Positions 18,577 to 29,212 of a DNA stretch of 64,000 nucleotides are shown one piece after another. The stretch lies in contig JAPFFF010000012.1 in assembly GCA_039105265.1 (NCBI GenBank), positions 4,588,001-4,652,000 on the forward strand. Reading direction: 5' to 3'. Numbering within the stretch: the first letter of the stretch is position 1; every line of letters begins with the position of its first letter. The position numbers were made by a program, and so were the translations under genes. Source of the stretch: Tritrichomonas musculus. Lineage: Eukaryota; Parabasalia; Tritrichomonadida; Tritrichomonadidae. The notes under the pieces were generated by a model. It saw only the letters and a list, made by a program, of their open reading frames with translations. It did no database searches and was not told the DNA's origin.

Positions 18577-21500
18577 TTAACATTTTGTCTGGTTCTGATT
18601 CTTCTTTGATAAAAACGACTCCAAGATGTCATACAAGGGTGCATCCTTGTTGTATTCGAACTTTCCAAAAAGAAGGTCAAATTTGGCCACATCGATCACC
18701 TTCACACCGCCGCTGTGCATCCTGCAGAACTCGCTCACGTAGGCGAGCGACTTGTCGCTGTCCATGTCGTTTCTGTTCTCTAGAATCGAAGCCACATTCA
18801 TCATTGTGTCCTTCAATGAGGAAACTTCCTCCTCCAGCTTTTTCTGATTCTGCTTCATCCTCTCAGCGGCGTCGTGCATCCCTTCCAGCTTCTCGTGGAG
18901 GGTCCCTTCTTTCTGCTGGGATGCGCCGTTGATCAGCTCCTCGACGGCGACAGCCTCGGATTGAAGGGAATCAACTTTTTCAGTGAGATTTTTAATTTTT
19001 TCAATGTAACCGTTTTTCTCTTTTTGAAGGATTTTCTGGCACTTTTCTATATTGTTTCTATCGTTGTCGTCCGGTGAAAAATTGAATAGTGAACAGTACG
19101 ATAGACGAATTGAGTCACGTTGACGGCGTAAGTCAGAATTCGACTTTTTCTGAACAGCAACTTCACTCTCTAAATTTGAAGCATTTAAGCGTATTGTTTT
19201 TAATTGAGAGCTTATTTGGTCGATTATTCTATCTCTCTGTGAACTCGCCTCCTGCTTCTCGTCGACTTCGAGCGGCTCCTCGTTGAGCATTCGGCTCAGC
19301 TTCTCGCCGATCTGGAAAAGCGTCTTTATGTACTGGCTCTCCCGCTTTTTGAATGCTTGTTTGGCATGCTCCGACTTGTTCAGTATGTCCCGTATCAGCT
19401 CGTGTAGAACGGACTTCAGACGGGACGGAAGGAAGGCTTGAAGCTCGCCTCTGTCGCGCTTGGGATCGATCATCTGTATGGCGTCAATCACGGGCTGCTT
19501 GGAGATGCTGAGCTCTTTGTAGAGCTCGGCCGCCGCGTGCTCCCTGTCCTCGAGAATCGACTCTGCCTCCCGTATGAGTCCCGTGAAGCTCTGCTGCTGC
19601 CTGCTCGCGTCCGCCCTCCCGCCGCTTGCTGCCTTCCGCATGTCGACGTTCATTCCGCTCCCGTCGGCCGAAAAGAGGACGTCTTCGTAACGGTCTTCTT
19701 CACAATTATTCTTAGCCAAACCGCTCGCAGGCGCCGCGCCGCCCTTTGAAGTGTCCGCGCTTGCCAGCTCGCTGAGCGAGGGCCCGTTTTGCGCTGCCAG
19801 CTCTTTGAGTGACGGCTGGCTCGGCTTTGAAGCGGCCGCGATTGTCAAGCTTCTGAATGACGGCTCGCTTTGTATGACGGTCGCTTTGCATGCAAGCTCT
19901 TTGAGTGACGGCCGATCGTCTTCGTCGGCTGGCTTTGCTGGCTCTGTGTCGCTGTCGGAAGAGAGGCTGCCTTTTAGTGGGTTGAGAGTCCTGACTTTTG
20001 CCACGAAGCTGCCAGTCTGCACAATACCTCCTGTCTTTCCACTTTTTGAGAGCTTATTTGGTTTGTTGGTATCAGAATATGATGGTGGCTGTGTTGTAAA
20101 GAGGAACTTCCTTTTCATTTCAGCCTCAACTTTTGGCAGTGATGAAGTGCTCTTGTGTGTCTCCACTTTTTTGTTTAACGTCTTTTTTTCTGTTGCACTT
20201 TTGTCATCGTGGACCTGGAATTTTTTGCTCATTTCAACTGACTCGTCTTTCAATTTATCCAATTTTTCAATCAAGCAAATTAATTCATTTTTCGACTTTT
20301 TCAATTGGTCCTCTAAAAGTGGACAATTCAAGCAAGGCTGGTCAATTGCCTCTCTCACAATATTTTTCACTTTTTCAATTAATTCGGTTTGATTCAAAAA
20401 GTCGATTTTCACAGTGCTATCGGCCATTTTTCCGATGTCAATCAGCGCCCTTCTGAACACGGATGCGTTTCCCTTTGCCTTCAAATTTGAGTACTTCAAA
20501 CGAACCTTGTCAATTTCAATTTGAAGCTGTGCATTTTTCTGCGTGAGATCTTTGTTGTGCCCCTCGATTCTCCCGATCTTTGACTTGTTGTACTCGTTTG
20601 CTTTTACGAGTGCCTCGTTTTTCTTTTCGAATGTAAGTTGATCGTCTTCCACTTTTTCTTTGAGAGCCAAAATTTCTCTCTTTAAATTCTCGATCTTTTT
20701 CTCATTGTCCTTAACGGTCTCCTTGCAGCATCCGACGAGCCTCACGATCTCGTCGAGGTTGTCCCACGTGTCCTTCGTGTAGTCGACCTTCCTCTCCAGT
20801 ATTTCGAACACTTTTGACGCGAACTCATCGATCCGATTGAGAGTGGCCAAGTAGTCCTGCTTCGGCTGCGCCTGCGGGACTATCTCATCTCTCTCCAAGA
20901 AGTTTTGAATGTTTTCGTTCGTTTCGCTTTCATTCAAATTTCCATTGTTGCTCGTTTCGTCTGATAAAAGTGACGCGCGTTGATCGTTGGGCGAGATTTG
21001 ACTGGCTGCGTCTGTTTGGGCTGGTTTTATGACAACAAACTGGACCGAAAGCTTGTCAACTATCGGCTTTAATTCGGTCTCGGTTGTGTCTTTTAGCTCT
21101 TTGATTTCGCGCATTTCTTTGGGGAATAGAAAGGCGCTTTTGAGAGCTTCCACGATCTCATTGCAATCTGTGAAAATGTTGGAGCGAATTCGATACAGGT
21201 CGCATAGCATGACTCCACTTTGGACAAATTCATTCGAAAAGGCTTCGTTGATGACCGTTAAGAAGGATTTTACATCCCGTCGTAAAGAATCGTAAAGATT
21301 GGAGCCAAATTCAGTATAATTGTGAGAAAATAAGTTGTCAATGTTGTTGGATACCGATTCTCCTAGAGCTAGGATGTTGGTAATGCAACTACTTATCGAT
21401 GGAGTCGGGTGCTTTCGCCTTTCATTCGTTTTTTTAATTGTATCTAGTGATGATCGAACTGCTTTGAATTTTGAGGCTATTTCTTTGGCATGTGGAGGTG

Positions 21501-22014
21501 GATTCGTATTTGTAAAATGATCTATTACTGAGCAAAGTCGTTTCCAATCATTCGTAAAATTTTGAAGTGGTATCTTAACACCGGCTGAACTCAAAAGTTG
21601 ATTAGTCTTTGCTGTTTCTTGCATTGAACTTAAGGTGGTAAAGTAATTAATGCCTTGCTTGTGAAATGGAGGATAACTTCGTTCAATAGCGCGTAAAACT
21701 GGTTCAAATCCATTTTCAATATCTGGAGTAGCATCATTCTCTATTACGATATTGATTGACATTTCAACTAAATTTTGAATTTTCTCACGAATTGAAAACA
21801 TAGAAGAAATATCTGATGACATTCGATAATATCTTGACTGTCGAGAATCTTCATGTGTCTCCATATTTTTTAAATTATTGTTAATTATATGAGATAAAGT
21901 TGGATGACGATAACGAATTGATGCATCTGATCTACTGCGAGTAGGTTGAGATGCTGTTGAGTTAACTGATGATGAAACACTAAGAGCAGGTCGAACTATT
22001 AAGTTTGAAGTCAA
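18577..22014 (-). CDS. Large coiled-coil protein with PSLKELA motif repeats
   Basis: A frame of up to 1,145 residues. The N-terminal 50 residues are Ser/Thr-rich, then helices and long heptad coiled coils at about 400-520 (ENEKKIENLKREILALKEKVEDD region), 560-640 and 905-1,075. Between them, about residues 695-755, three copies of a PSL(K/S)ELA motif (RPSLKELACK, QPSLKELAAQ, GPSLSELASA) and one weaker EPSFRSL lie in a disordered, GC-richer region. No catalytic domain. Such proteins are typically cytoskeletal or membrane-tethering scaffolds, but the role is not known. The start is unclear: the frame begins at a TTG (ATTGACTTC) right after a TTTTAA box, where other genes here have ATG; the first in-frame ATG is at 21,864 (METHEDS). 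An upstream stop closes the frame at 22,024. Confidence 0.7.
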   Translation of the reverse strand: MTSNLIVRPALSVSSSVNSTASQPTRSRSDASIRYRHPTLSHIINNNLKNMETHEDSRQSRYYRMSSDISSMFSIREKIQNLVEMSINIVIENDATPDIENGFEPVLRAIERSYPPFHKQGINYFTTLSSMQETAKTNQLLSSAGVKIPLQNFTNDWKRLCSVIDHFTNTNPPPHAKEIASKFKAVRSSLDTIKKTNERRKHPTPSISSCITNILALGESVSNNIDNLFSHNYTEFGSNLYDSLRRDVKSFLTVINEAFSNEFVQSGVMLCDLYRIRSNIFTDCNEIVEALKSAFLFPKEMREIKELKDTTETELKPIVDKLSVQFVVIKPAQTDAASQISPNDQRASLLSDETSNNGNLNESETNENIQNFLERDEIVPQAQPKQDYLATLNRIDEFASKVFEILERKVDYTKDTWDNLDEIVRLVGCCKETVKDNEKKIENLKREILALKEKVEDDQLTFEKKNEALVKANEYNKSKIGRIEGHNKDLTQKNAQLQIEIDKVRLKYSNLKAKGNASVFRRALIDIGKMADSTVKIDFLNQTELIEKVKNIVREAIDQPCLNCPLLEDQLKKSKNELICLIEKLDKLKDESVEMSKKFQVHDDKSATEKKTLNKKVETHKSTSSLPKVEAEMKRKFLFTTQPPSYSDTNKPNKLSKSGKTGGIVQTGSFVAKVRTLNPLKGSLSSDSDTEPAKPADEDDRPSLKELACKATVIQSEPSFRSLTIAAASKPSQPSLKELAAQNGPSLSELASADTSKGGAAPASGLAKNNCEEDRYEDVLFSADGSGMNVDMRKAASGGRADASRQQQSFTGLIREAESILEDREHAAAELYKELSISKQPVIDAIQMIDPKRDRGELQAFLPSRLKSVLHELIRDILNKSEHAKQAFKKRESQYIKTLFQIGEKLSRMLNEEPLEVDEKQEASSQRDRIIDQISSQLKTIRLNASNLESEVAVQKKSNSDLRRQRDSIRLSYCSLFNFSPDDNDRNNIEKCQKILQKEKNGYIEKIKNLTEKVDSLQSEAVAVEELINGASQQKEGTLHEKLEGMHDAAERMKQNQKKLEEEVSSLKDTMMNVASILENRNDMDSDKSLAYVSEFCRMHSGGVKVIDVAKFDLLFGKFEYNKDAPLYDILESFLSKKNQNQTKC

Positions 22015-22473
22015 TTTAAAATTTTAATAAATTTTGGTTTCAATTGAAATTGATCGTATTAATCATAAAAAAAGAATACGTTATTTATATTACTTGTTAA
22101 TAATATCTCGATAAAAAATAAAAATTATATAAAACAAAATAAATTTTTATATTATTTTAAATAATTGAAGTTAAATTATCAACTAGATATTCATTTACTG
22201 ATAATATGTAAATACGATATCCCAAAGATTACAATTTCTACAAATATTTAAGATTGAATTTGAATTTAAAAAAAAAAAAAAAATCAAAATTATTTATATA
22301 TCGATTGGTATTGACATTCGTTTAAAGGGACCCGAAAAAACCATTTCCCGTCCGCTAATAAATTATAAAATTTTTTATTTTTTGAATTTATTTTTATCGT
22401 CTAATACAAAAATTGAATAAAAATAATGTGAATTGAAAAACAAATAAAATTTTAATTTAATAAAATAATAAAA
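22015..22473. other. AT-rich spacer
   Basis: A 459-base spacer between two minus-strand genes. A slightly GC-richer patch near 22,325-22,360 contains GGGACCCG and CCGTCCGC, but I can assign nothing to it. A poly-A run is at 22,268-22,282. Confidence 0.5.
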
Positions 22474-23586
22474 TCAGCACATATCACGTTGAGTTCCCAA
22501 AGGTACATATTCGTAATGCATCTTATTAACATTTGGGAAGAAAGTATTACTTCTGTATGAATGTATTTTGGATAATGGAAGAGGAGTGTCTTGTTGATCA
22601 TTACAATCTTCAAATGTATTAACAGATTGCATTTTAGTGATTGGATGACTATGACGATGACTTGTTGAATATGCAGCAAGCTTAATATTTGATTTATATG
22701 CGAACATTGAATCAGATTGAGATATTCTTCTTCCTTTCATTGAATTAAACATAGGAAATTGAAGCAACTTTTTAGCAGATGGTCTCAGTATTTGATTCTT
22801 AGATGTCATTTTATGGATCAAGTAGCGAACTTGAGGATCAAGTACAGAATCTGAAAAATTAAGTTCGCGATATAAGATTGCTGTCTTCAATTCTTCAGTT
22901 GAATTGTTTGGAAATGGATATCTTCCGGTAGCCATGAAGAAAAATGTGATTCCAAGTGCCCAAATGTCAGCTTTGAAAGGACAAATATTTTGAGAGAGAA
23001 GAATCTCTGGAGCAGAAAACATTAAAGTGCCACATTTTTCCCTAGAAGTTTTCCCACTGTCAAAGTATTTAGAGAAGCCAAAATCTGCCAATTTGATATG
23101 ATCGTACTGATCAACAAATATATTATCTGGCTTAATATCTCGATGAGCAATGTTTTTTGAATGGCAGTAATCTAAAGCTTCAAGCATTTGCTTTGCATAG
23201 TAAATGAACTTGTCATAATCAAGGTGGCCTTTGTGACGAAAAGTTCCATTTGAGCAATATTCCATAACAAGATACTTATATTCTTCGTCATCGAAGGCAA
23301 CATAAAGTTTAATGATGTTTGGATGATCCAAAGAAATCAATGAATTGTATTCATGTGCAGATACTTTGTGTTTGGCAACTCTTTTAATTGCAAATTGGTG
23401 ATTGTACTTTGTACACTGGCATAAATGAACACTTGAGAAAGCTCCACTTCCAATGTGTTCAATGTACTCATATCCATGTTTGGAGAGGCTTCTTTTAATT
23501 CTTTCTTTGTTCATGTTTAGAATCAAATGATTATTCAAAATATCCATTGTTTCAATTTTAAGGAAACATTCAATTTTTAAATACAT
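22474..23586 (-). CDS. CAMK-like serine/threonine protein kinase
   Basis: A 370-residue kinase whose domain spans about 37-290. The glycine loop is IGSGAFSSV, the ATP Lys is in FAIKRV, the catalytic loop HRDIKPDNIF, the metal site ADFGFSK and the activation segment ends SAPEI; all active-site residues are present. DIWALGITFFFMATG and PF follow as in CAMK/SNF1-like kinases, a huge trichomonad family. Residues 290-370 are a Ser/His-rich tail with a run of RHSHP, and no second domain. The activation loop is CGTLMF, with a Thr that could be phosphorylated. The frame starts at an ATG at 23,586, but the ATG at 23,547 (MDILNN) or 23,511 could be the true start because the domain begins later. Confidence 0.9.
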   Translation of the reverse strand: MYLKIECFLKIETMDILNNHLILNMNKERIKRSLSKHGYEYIEHIGSGAFSSVHLCQCTKYNHQFAIKRVAKHKVSAHEYNSLISLDHPNIIKLYVAFDDEEYKYLVMEYCSNGTFRHKGHLDYDKFIYYAKQMLEALDYCHSKNIAHRDIKPDNIFVDQYDHIKLADFGFSKYFDSGKTSREKCGTLMFSAPEILLSQNICPFKADIWALGITFFFMATGRYPFPNNSTEELKTAILYRELNFSDSVLDPQVRYLIHKMTSKNQILRPSAKKLLQFPMFNSMKGRRISQSDSMFAYKSNIKLAAYSTSHRHSHPITKMQSVNTFEDCNDQQDTPLPLSKIHSYRSNTFFPNVNKMHYEYVPLGTQRDMC

Positions 23587-25320
23587 CTTTAGAAATTATT
23601 TGAATGAATATCACAATTCGATATTTTGGTTATATTGAATTGAATATGAAAATTTGAAACAATTTTACAATTCGTTGTTCAGATAAAATGAGGTTTAATG
23701 TTATTTATTTGATGAAGGAAAAAATATAGATTTTATAAAGAAATAGTATAAATCAGTTTCAACCATATAAGAGCTTAAATCATGGTCAATATACTATGGT
23801 CAATAAATAAAATCACTTTTCAATACATATTGAAAGAATTTTTCTTTACTTTAAAAATTTATTACAAAATATTATTTTCTTATTATTAAATAATAATTTA
23901 ATAGATTAAATTTATTTATTATATTTATAATAACTTGGTTAATATTATTATATATGAAATAACTTGTTATATTTTCTTCATAATCAAATAAAATTATTTC
24001 TTAAAAAATGTTTTCTCTCTTTTATATTTCAAAGGTATTGAAATATAAAAAATTGAGAAGTGATTATATAATTATAAATTCTGTGTAATTGAATTAATTA
24101 TCTGAAATACTATAAAAAGTATAGAAAAGTAAGGTTTTAATATATTACTTTCAAAGGACCAATAAATATTTGAATGCTCAGAATTTTATTCAATAAAAAG
24201 CAATTTCTTTCTGTTTTCATTGAATTTTGGTGATCACTTTTTTCAAACGTTTAATCTACCATTTTTTCAGTTTTTTAATAATGGTATAATAATTAGCTAT
24301 TATTAATTATATTTGCCAGATTATTTATTATTCAAAATGTTGAATGATGATGAACAATTTATAATTTTAACCTTTTTTCGATCGAATCATTCAATTTTAA
24401 CTCAAATTTATAAATTGTTCTTCCAAATTTTGAGCAATTCTTCATGAGTTTAATTTGAAAATTAGTTAATTTGGTTGTTATAAAATTCATCTTGTGATCG
24501 GACTTTAGTGTGAAAAATTTGAGAGTGCTCAAAACGGATAGATAAAATTTTCTTTTAATTTTACATGATACAAGAAAATTTCAAAAAAAAAAAAAAATCT
24601 GCAAATATATATGTATTGGATTATAATGATTTTTTGTTTATTGAAAATGTATATATAAACAGAAAATTATTTTGATATTATTTGAATCATATTAATTCTT
24701 TAAATCACAAATATGTTTATCATCATTGTTTTTAAATAGATGCTCTTTTATTTTCTTATATTGATCCTGATTAAAAAATACAATTGAATTATTAATCGTT
24801 GATATTGAAATACGATATTTTCAAAACTATTTGATAATTTCTAAATATGATTTAAAATATTGGCTGATTGATTCATTTATTTCATCTTTTGAGAAAAATG
24901 AAGTGAAACAATAATTCAAATAAATTCATTTTTTATCCATCATAGTTTTTTTAATGTAATATTTGATGATTTGGTATGTAGATAAATATTTCAATATTGA
25001 ATGTGATAAGAATTTTCATTGAAATTACATACTAATTAGTAGGTCGATTTATTTGAATTAAATTACTGTAATTACTTTATTATAATTATAATGTATTTGA
25101 GTAAATTCATCAATTAAGATTGTTAAATTTGTATAGATTTCAAAATCTATTTTGAGAAATACAATATTGATGATTATCTTTGGTGATTAAAATGAAAATT
25201 TCGATTTCTAGAAAATGTATAAAAATGAATCGGGTTTGCTTTTAGTGGCTCCATAAATTTGATTTCTCAAATCAATAGAACATTAAAAAAGATATAAAAC
25301 ATTAAAAAAAAAAAAGAACT
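23587..25320. other. 1.7-kb AT-rich spacer
   Basis: Extremely AT-rich DNA between the kinase start and tRNA-Glu. I see no ORF above noise, no RNA gene and no clear repeat. A short poly-A run (24,582-24,597) is the only distinct feature. Confidence 0.5.
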
Positions 25321-25391
25321 TCCGACACGGGGAGTCGAACCCCGATCCCGTGGATGAAAACCACGTATCCTAACCGCTGAACGATGTCGGA
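25321..25391 (-). tRNA. tRNA-Glu (UUC)
   Basis: On the minus strand a 71-nt cloverleaf: acceptor TCCGACA/TGTCGGA, anticodon stem CGTGG/CCACG with loop TTTTCAT giving anticodon TTC (Glu), and T arm with TTCGACT. All stems pair well. No intron and no encoded CCA. Confidence 0.96.
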
Positions 25392-25663
25392 TATCCAATA
25401 AAAAAAAAATTTTTATAAATATATTTTATCTATTTTGGTTTTTTATCCATTTTATTCAAATTTTCTAGAAAATGGATAGTTCTAGAACTAACAAAAGTGT
25501 CAATCATTTGATATTTAATATTCTCAATATTTGTCATAACGTATTTTACCAGAAAATAAATTACTTATATAATTTATGCAGATAATTAAAAATAGATTCA
25601 TCCAAGAAAAGGCATTGTTAAAGCAATAATATTTTAAACAATAATACAAATATAAAAACAAAA

Positions 25664-26803
25664 TCAAAATGGACTTAACAAAGTTGCCACAGGAACATAT
25701 CCATCTGATATTTCTATTGTTTTTGGTTCGGCAATTCTGCATCTGCATATCGGGCAAGTGTCATGATCTTGCAACCACCTGTAAATGCATCTGTAACAAA
25801 AGATATGGCCGCATCTGAGTTGGACAGGTTCCTCTGGATAGTCTTGGCAAATCACACAATCGTCAGTAACTTGGCTTTCGTCAGCATGATGATATGAATC
25901 GTGTCTGTTGGATGAGTAATCATATATAACAACTCCCAGATCTTCAAGGAGCCACAATTGTAAAAATAATTTTATAACAATATAAGTCAGACACCAGAAC
26001 GGCTTTTTTGACTCCATAAGTTCTTGAAAAGTTCTTCGTGAATGCGAATAAAACACGATATCTTGGCTATTTGAATTAATATTGATTAGCTGTACAGATG
26101 GTTCACAGAAAAAATCAATCCAAATTGGTAAGACAGCCAAGTTTCTGATAATTATAAAAAATCGTTGAAATACACCAAAAAATCCTCTGCGTACGACTTT
26201 AAGCTTAATAATGCCAGTTCCGATAAGAAGGCATTTGATAAATGATGAAATCATGAAAAGTACGATTGACTGAAACAAACTTGTCAAATAAATAGAAAAT
26301 AGAGTATTATCTGGTGATATTTCAGGAGTTGCATAGAAATAGATTTTTTTGTATTTATTTGGTAAATTGGTATTATCAAAATGATTTGAATAAAATTGCA
26401 GATGTAAAGAATTTGTAGATGATATCGTTTTAGCAAATTTAGAAAATCTCGTTGCTGTTATCGTTTTTGATTTTTCAAAAGAAAATCCGAATCCATAATA
26501 GCATCCAACAATTGACAGTCCTAATAAAATAAAAAAGTATTGTAAAAGGTGGTAAGGTATCGTTCTAAAATATGAGCTCGATGTGGACATTTTGTAAATA
26601 ACTTCTTGTAATTGGCGTTCAATGCGCATATATACTAAAAGATAGAATAAAACAGTAAAAAATAATTTCCAGTAGCATAAAAGTGAACGGCAGATAAACA
26701 TAGCAACCATTAAAAGTGCGAATGAGGCATATGTACGAGGAAATTTGCTATTATCATGAATAATTTCTCGAAAACTTCTTTGTGCTTCTCCAGTGGTAGA
26801 CAT
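25664..26803 (-). CDS. Multi-pass membrane RING-H E3 ubiquitin ligase, RNFT1/2-like
   Basis: A 379-residue protein with about five to six hydrophobic helices (near 25-60, 85-105, 165-190, 200-225, 265-290) and a C-terminal RING finger. The zinc ligands are C316, C319, C331, H333, C336, C339, C350 and C353 (DDCVICQDYPEEP to CPIC), a C3HC4 RING. Topology and the position of the RING close to the C-terminus fit the RNFT1/RNFT2 family of ER-membrane ligases that take part in ER-associated degradation. The E2-binding residues (Ile after the first Cys, Trp in YRWLQ, Pro in TCPIC) are kept, so it should be active. Gene start ATG has no TTTTAA box; the upstream ends ATAATTA. Confidence 0.85.
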   Translation of the reverse strand: MSTTGEAQRSFREIIHDNSKFPRTYASFALLMVAMFICRSLLCYWKLFFTVLFYLLVYMRIERQLQEVIYKMSTSSSYFRTIPYHLLQYFFILLGLSIVGCYYGFGFSFEKSKTITATRFSKFAKTISSTNSLHLQFYSNHFDNTNLPNKYKKIYFYATPEISPDNTLFSIYLTSLFQSIVLFMISSFIKCLLIGTGIIKLKVVRRGFFGVFQRFFIIIRNLAVLPIWIDFFCEPSVQLININSNSQDIVFYSHSRRTFQELMESKKPFWCLTYIVIKLFLQLWLLEDLGVVIYDYSSNRHDSYHHADESQVTDDCVICQDYPEEPVQLRCGHIFCYRCIYRWLQDHDTCPICRCRIAEPKTIEISDGYVPVATLLSPF

Positions 26804-27851
26804 TAATTATTTATAAAGTTTTTATTTAACAAATTCAATTAATTGACCTATTGATTTAATTTAGATTTTATGTATTGAATTTTTGAAGATAATAGATTTT
26901 TTGAGAGGTAAATCAAATTCAATTATCTACCAATATTAAATAAAAAATTGAAGTAAATTTCAATAGAATTGGGTTCGTTTTATGTTGTTGTTGCAATATA
27001 GTCATAATATTATCGATATAAATACATGAAATATTTATATCAAAACCAATCTGTTGTACCTTTGTTTGTACGAATATTTATTATAAACTTATTTAGTATT
27101 TCTTAACTTCCTTTAGATTCTGTGCATTTTTGATGATTTAATTTGAAATTTTCTTATTTTGCAAAAATTAGTGATTTCACCTAATGGCAATATACAGATA
27201 AAAGTAAATATAAATATTATCGAATAACTTTCAAAAATTTGAATGGTCAATAATTTTATTCTTAAATATTGGATTAAAAATAATTAATTTGGAAAAATTT
27301 TTAATATAAATTTCCTAAATATTACATATATAAAATATATGTAAAATAATAATTAATTTTTGTCTTCAATTTTTAAATATATTGTTGTAAAGACATTATC
27401 TGAATTATTTATATATAAATATCTCTAAAAATAAATTTAAAATGCGCATTAATATATGATATATAGATTTTTTAAATATAAGTTATTTGTAAAAAATTGT
27501 ATATACAAATTTTAAATATTTTATTAATGAATGAATATAAAAACTAAATTTAGGGATGTTAATTTTGGAGTATACTGATAGAGAGTAAAAATACTATTCA
27601 ATCTTTGCCAAAATCTATAGCGCAAAGATAATTGCATAATGTATTGATGATTATTTTAAGATTAAAATCGAAAAATATATTCTTTTTTTTGAAATATTCC
27701 AAAATAAATAGAAAATTCTGATATTAAAAGCTATGATAAAAAAATTCCGATCTCAAAAATCGATTTCGAGTATCAGTGTATATTTATCTGTCGATATCAA
27801 AAAAAGAATATATTTTTTGATTTTGATTTCTATATATACGTATTAACTGCA
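26804..27851. other. 1-kb AT-rich spacer
   Basis: AT-rich DNA between the RING gene and the broken gene at 27,852. Short self-complementary pieces such as TATATAAATATA abound, but nothing rises above the base composition. No gene or RNA seen. Confidence 0.5.
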
Positions 27852-28383
27852 ATGGCACCTCTCAAAAATGATGGAGGCAACAAATCAAAATCTGACGTAA
27901 ATACTGATGAAATTGAGTTGGCAATGAATGCTAAAGGAAACAAACCAGATAAGAAAGGGAAAATATCAATGCCACTAGTTTACTGTATTTTAATTTTCAT
28001 GTGTTTTGCTGTAAATATTTACAACTTGAAAATATTTAAGAATACAATCAAAAATTTCATTTTCTTAGTAATTGGCTCATGAATGGTCGTTACTGAAAAG
28101 CAATAATTGTTCGTTTAACAGACTGGATTAAGCATCTAATAATGGCAGATAATCCATTAATTAAAAGTTCTTATTTTTTAGTAAGTCAGCTTTTCCAAGT
28201 CTTATAACAAGAAACTTTTTTGAATCGAATGATAACACTAATAAAATGCTGGAAGGCCATGATGGAATTCCAAGCTCAAATGGCGAAGATCATGAAATTG
28301 ATGTTCTTACATATATTGAATCATGTGAAACAAATAAATCTAAACCATCTTATCATGAAATGTATCAATGTGGATCATTATGA
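27852..28383 (+). pseudogene. Broken gene for a small single-pass membrane protein
   Basis: An ATG-led frame (27,852-28,082) gives a Lys/Asn-rich N-terminus, then one hydrophobic segment MPLVYCILIFMCFAVNIYN, as in a type II membrane protein. The frame ends soon after. From about 28,165 a different frame is open to 28,383 (FFESNDNTNKMLEGHDG, ending HEMYQCGSL) and looks like the continuation. At least one frame break and a noncoding gap of about 80-100 bases lie between. No GT-AG intron with a trichomonad GTATGT donor is visible. I do not recognise the family. Confidence 0.4.
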
Positions 28384-28492
28384 AACATTTTAATCTTCTT
28401 CACAAATGATATTAAAGATGGAATTGATTGCCAATGCTAAAAAATATAATGATAGAATTGATAAGCAATACATTTATTTTGTTGTTATGAGT

Positions 28493-28698
28493 TTTCCCCC
28501 TCAAACTTTCTTATTTCTTTTCAAACTACCTGATGTAGCCTCGCAAAGTTTGATATTGACTCACAATTTTCACAATATTTTCTCTCAAAAATATTCGACA
28601 TTTGAGAGGGGAAATGTGAGAAAATAAAGAAGTTTGCAATAAAACAAGTAAAGGACTTAAAGAAAAATGAGAGAAAATAAGAAAGTTTGAGAGGGAAA
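28493..28698. repeat. Imperfect inverted repeat, possible short mobile element
   Basis: The left arm (28,493-28,520, core CTCAAACTTTCTTATTTCTT) is matched in reverse complement by the right arm (28,664-28,698, core AAGAAAGTTTGAGAGGG). Inside, CTCTCAAA...TTTGAGAG forms a second hairpin near 28,580-28,612. The total is about 206 bases. No target duplication is evident. Confidence 0.45.
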
Positions 28699-29212
28699 AA
28701 TTAAGGCAAAGAGTACATAAAAAAGAGGTCTTGTGTTGAGATATTGAAAAATAAACTCAAATTGAAAAAAAAAAAAATTGAATACTTTTTTAAAAAAAGT
28801 GTCAAATTGAACAAAATTGAATAGTTTTTGGAGGAAAATTGTCAATTTGGCACCAAAAGAAATCATCATCGGACAATCCTAGTTTTTATGATTTTTTATA
28901 AGAGTAGATAAATTTTATGCTTTTTTTTTTTTATTTATTTATTTTATTTGGTGTTGATAGTAATATTTATATTTTGTTTTAGCACAACAAAATTTTTAAG
29001 AAATCTCATAGAATAATTACTTTTAAAAAGTTATAATTTTTGAGGAAGGCTCTGAATTTTTTTTATTCATAGAATCCGCCACTCAACTATAAAAATTGAG
29101 TTGTAAAGAAATTTGAAAATCAGTTTATATTTTAATTAAAAGATGAATTGGAAAATATTAAATAATTAGTGATTAGTTTATTAATCTTTTTGGAATTGAA
29201 AAGGAATTGAAA

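Noticed and set aside
18585-20456. Plus-strand frames opposite the coiled-coil gene
   Set aside because: Shadows in a GC-richer region; long open antisense frames are expected there.
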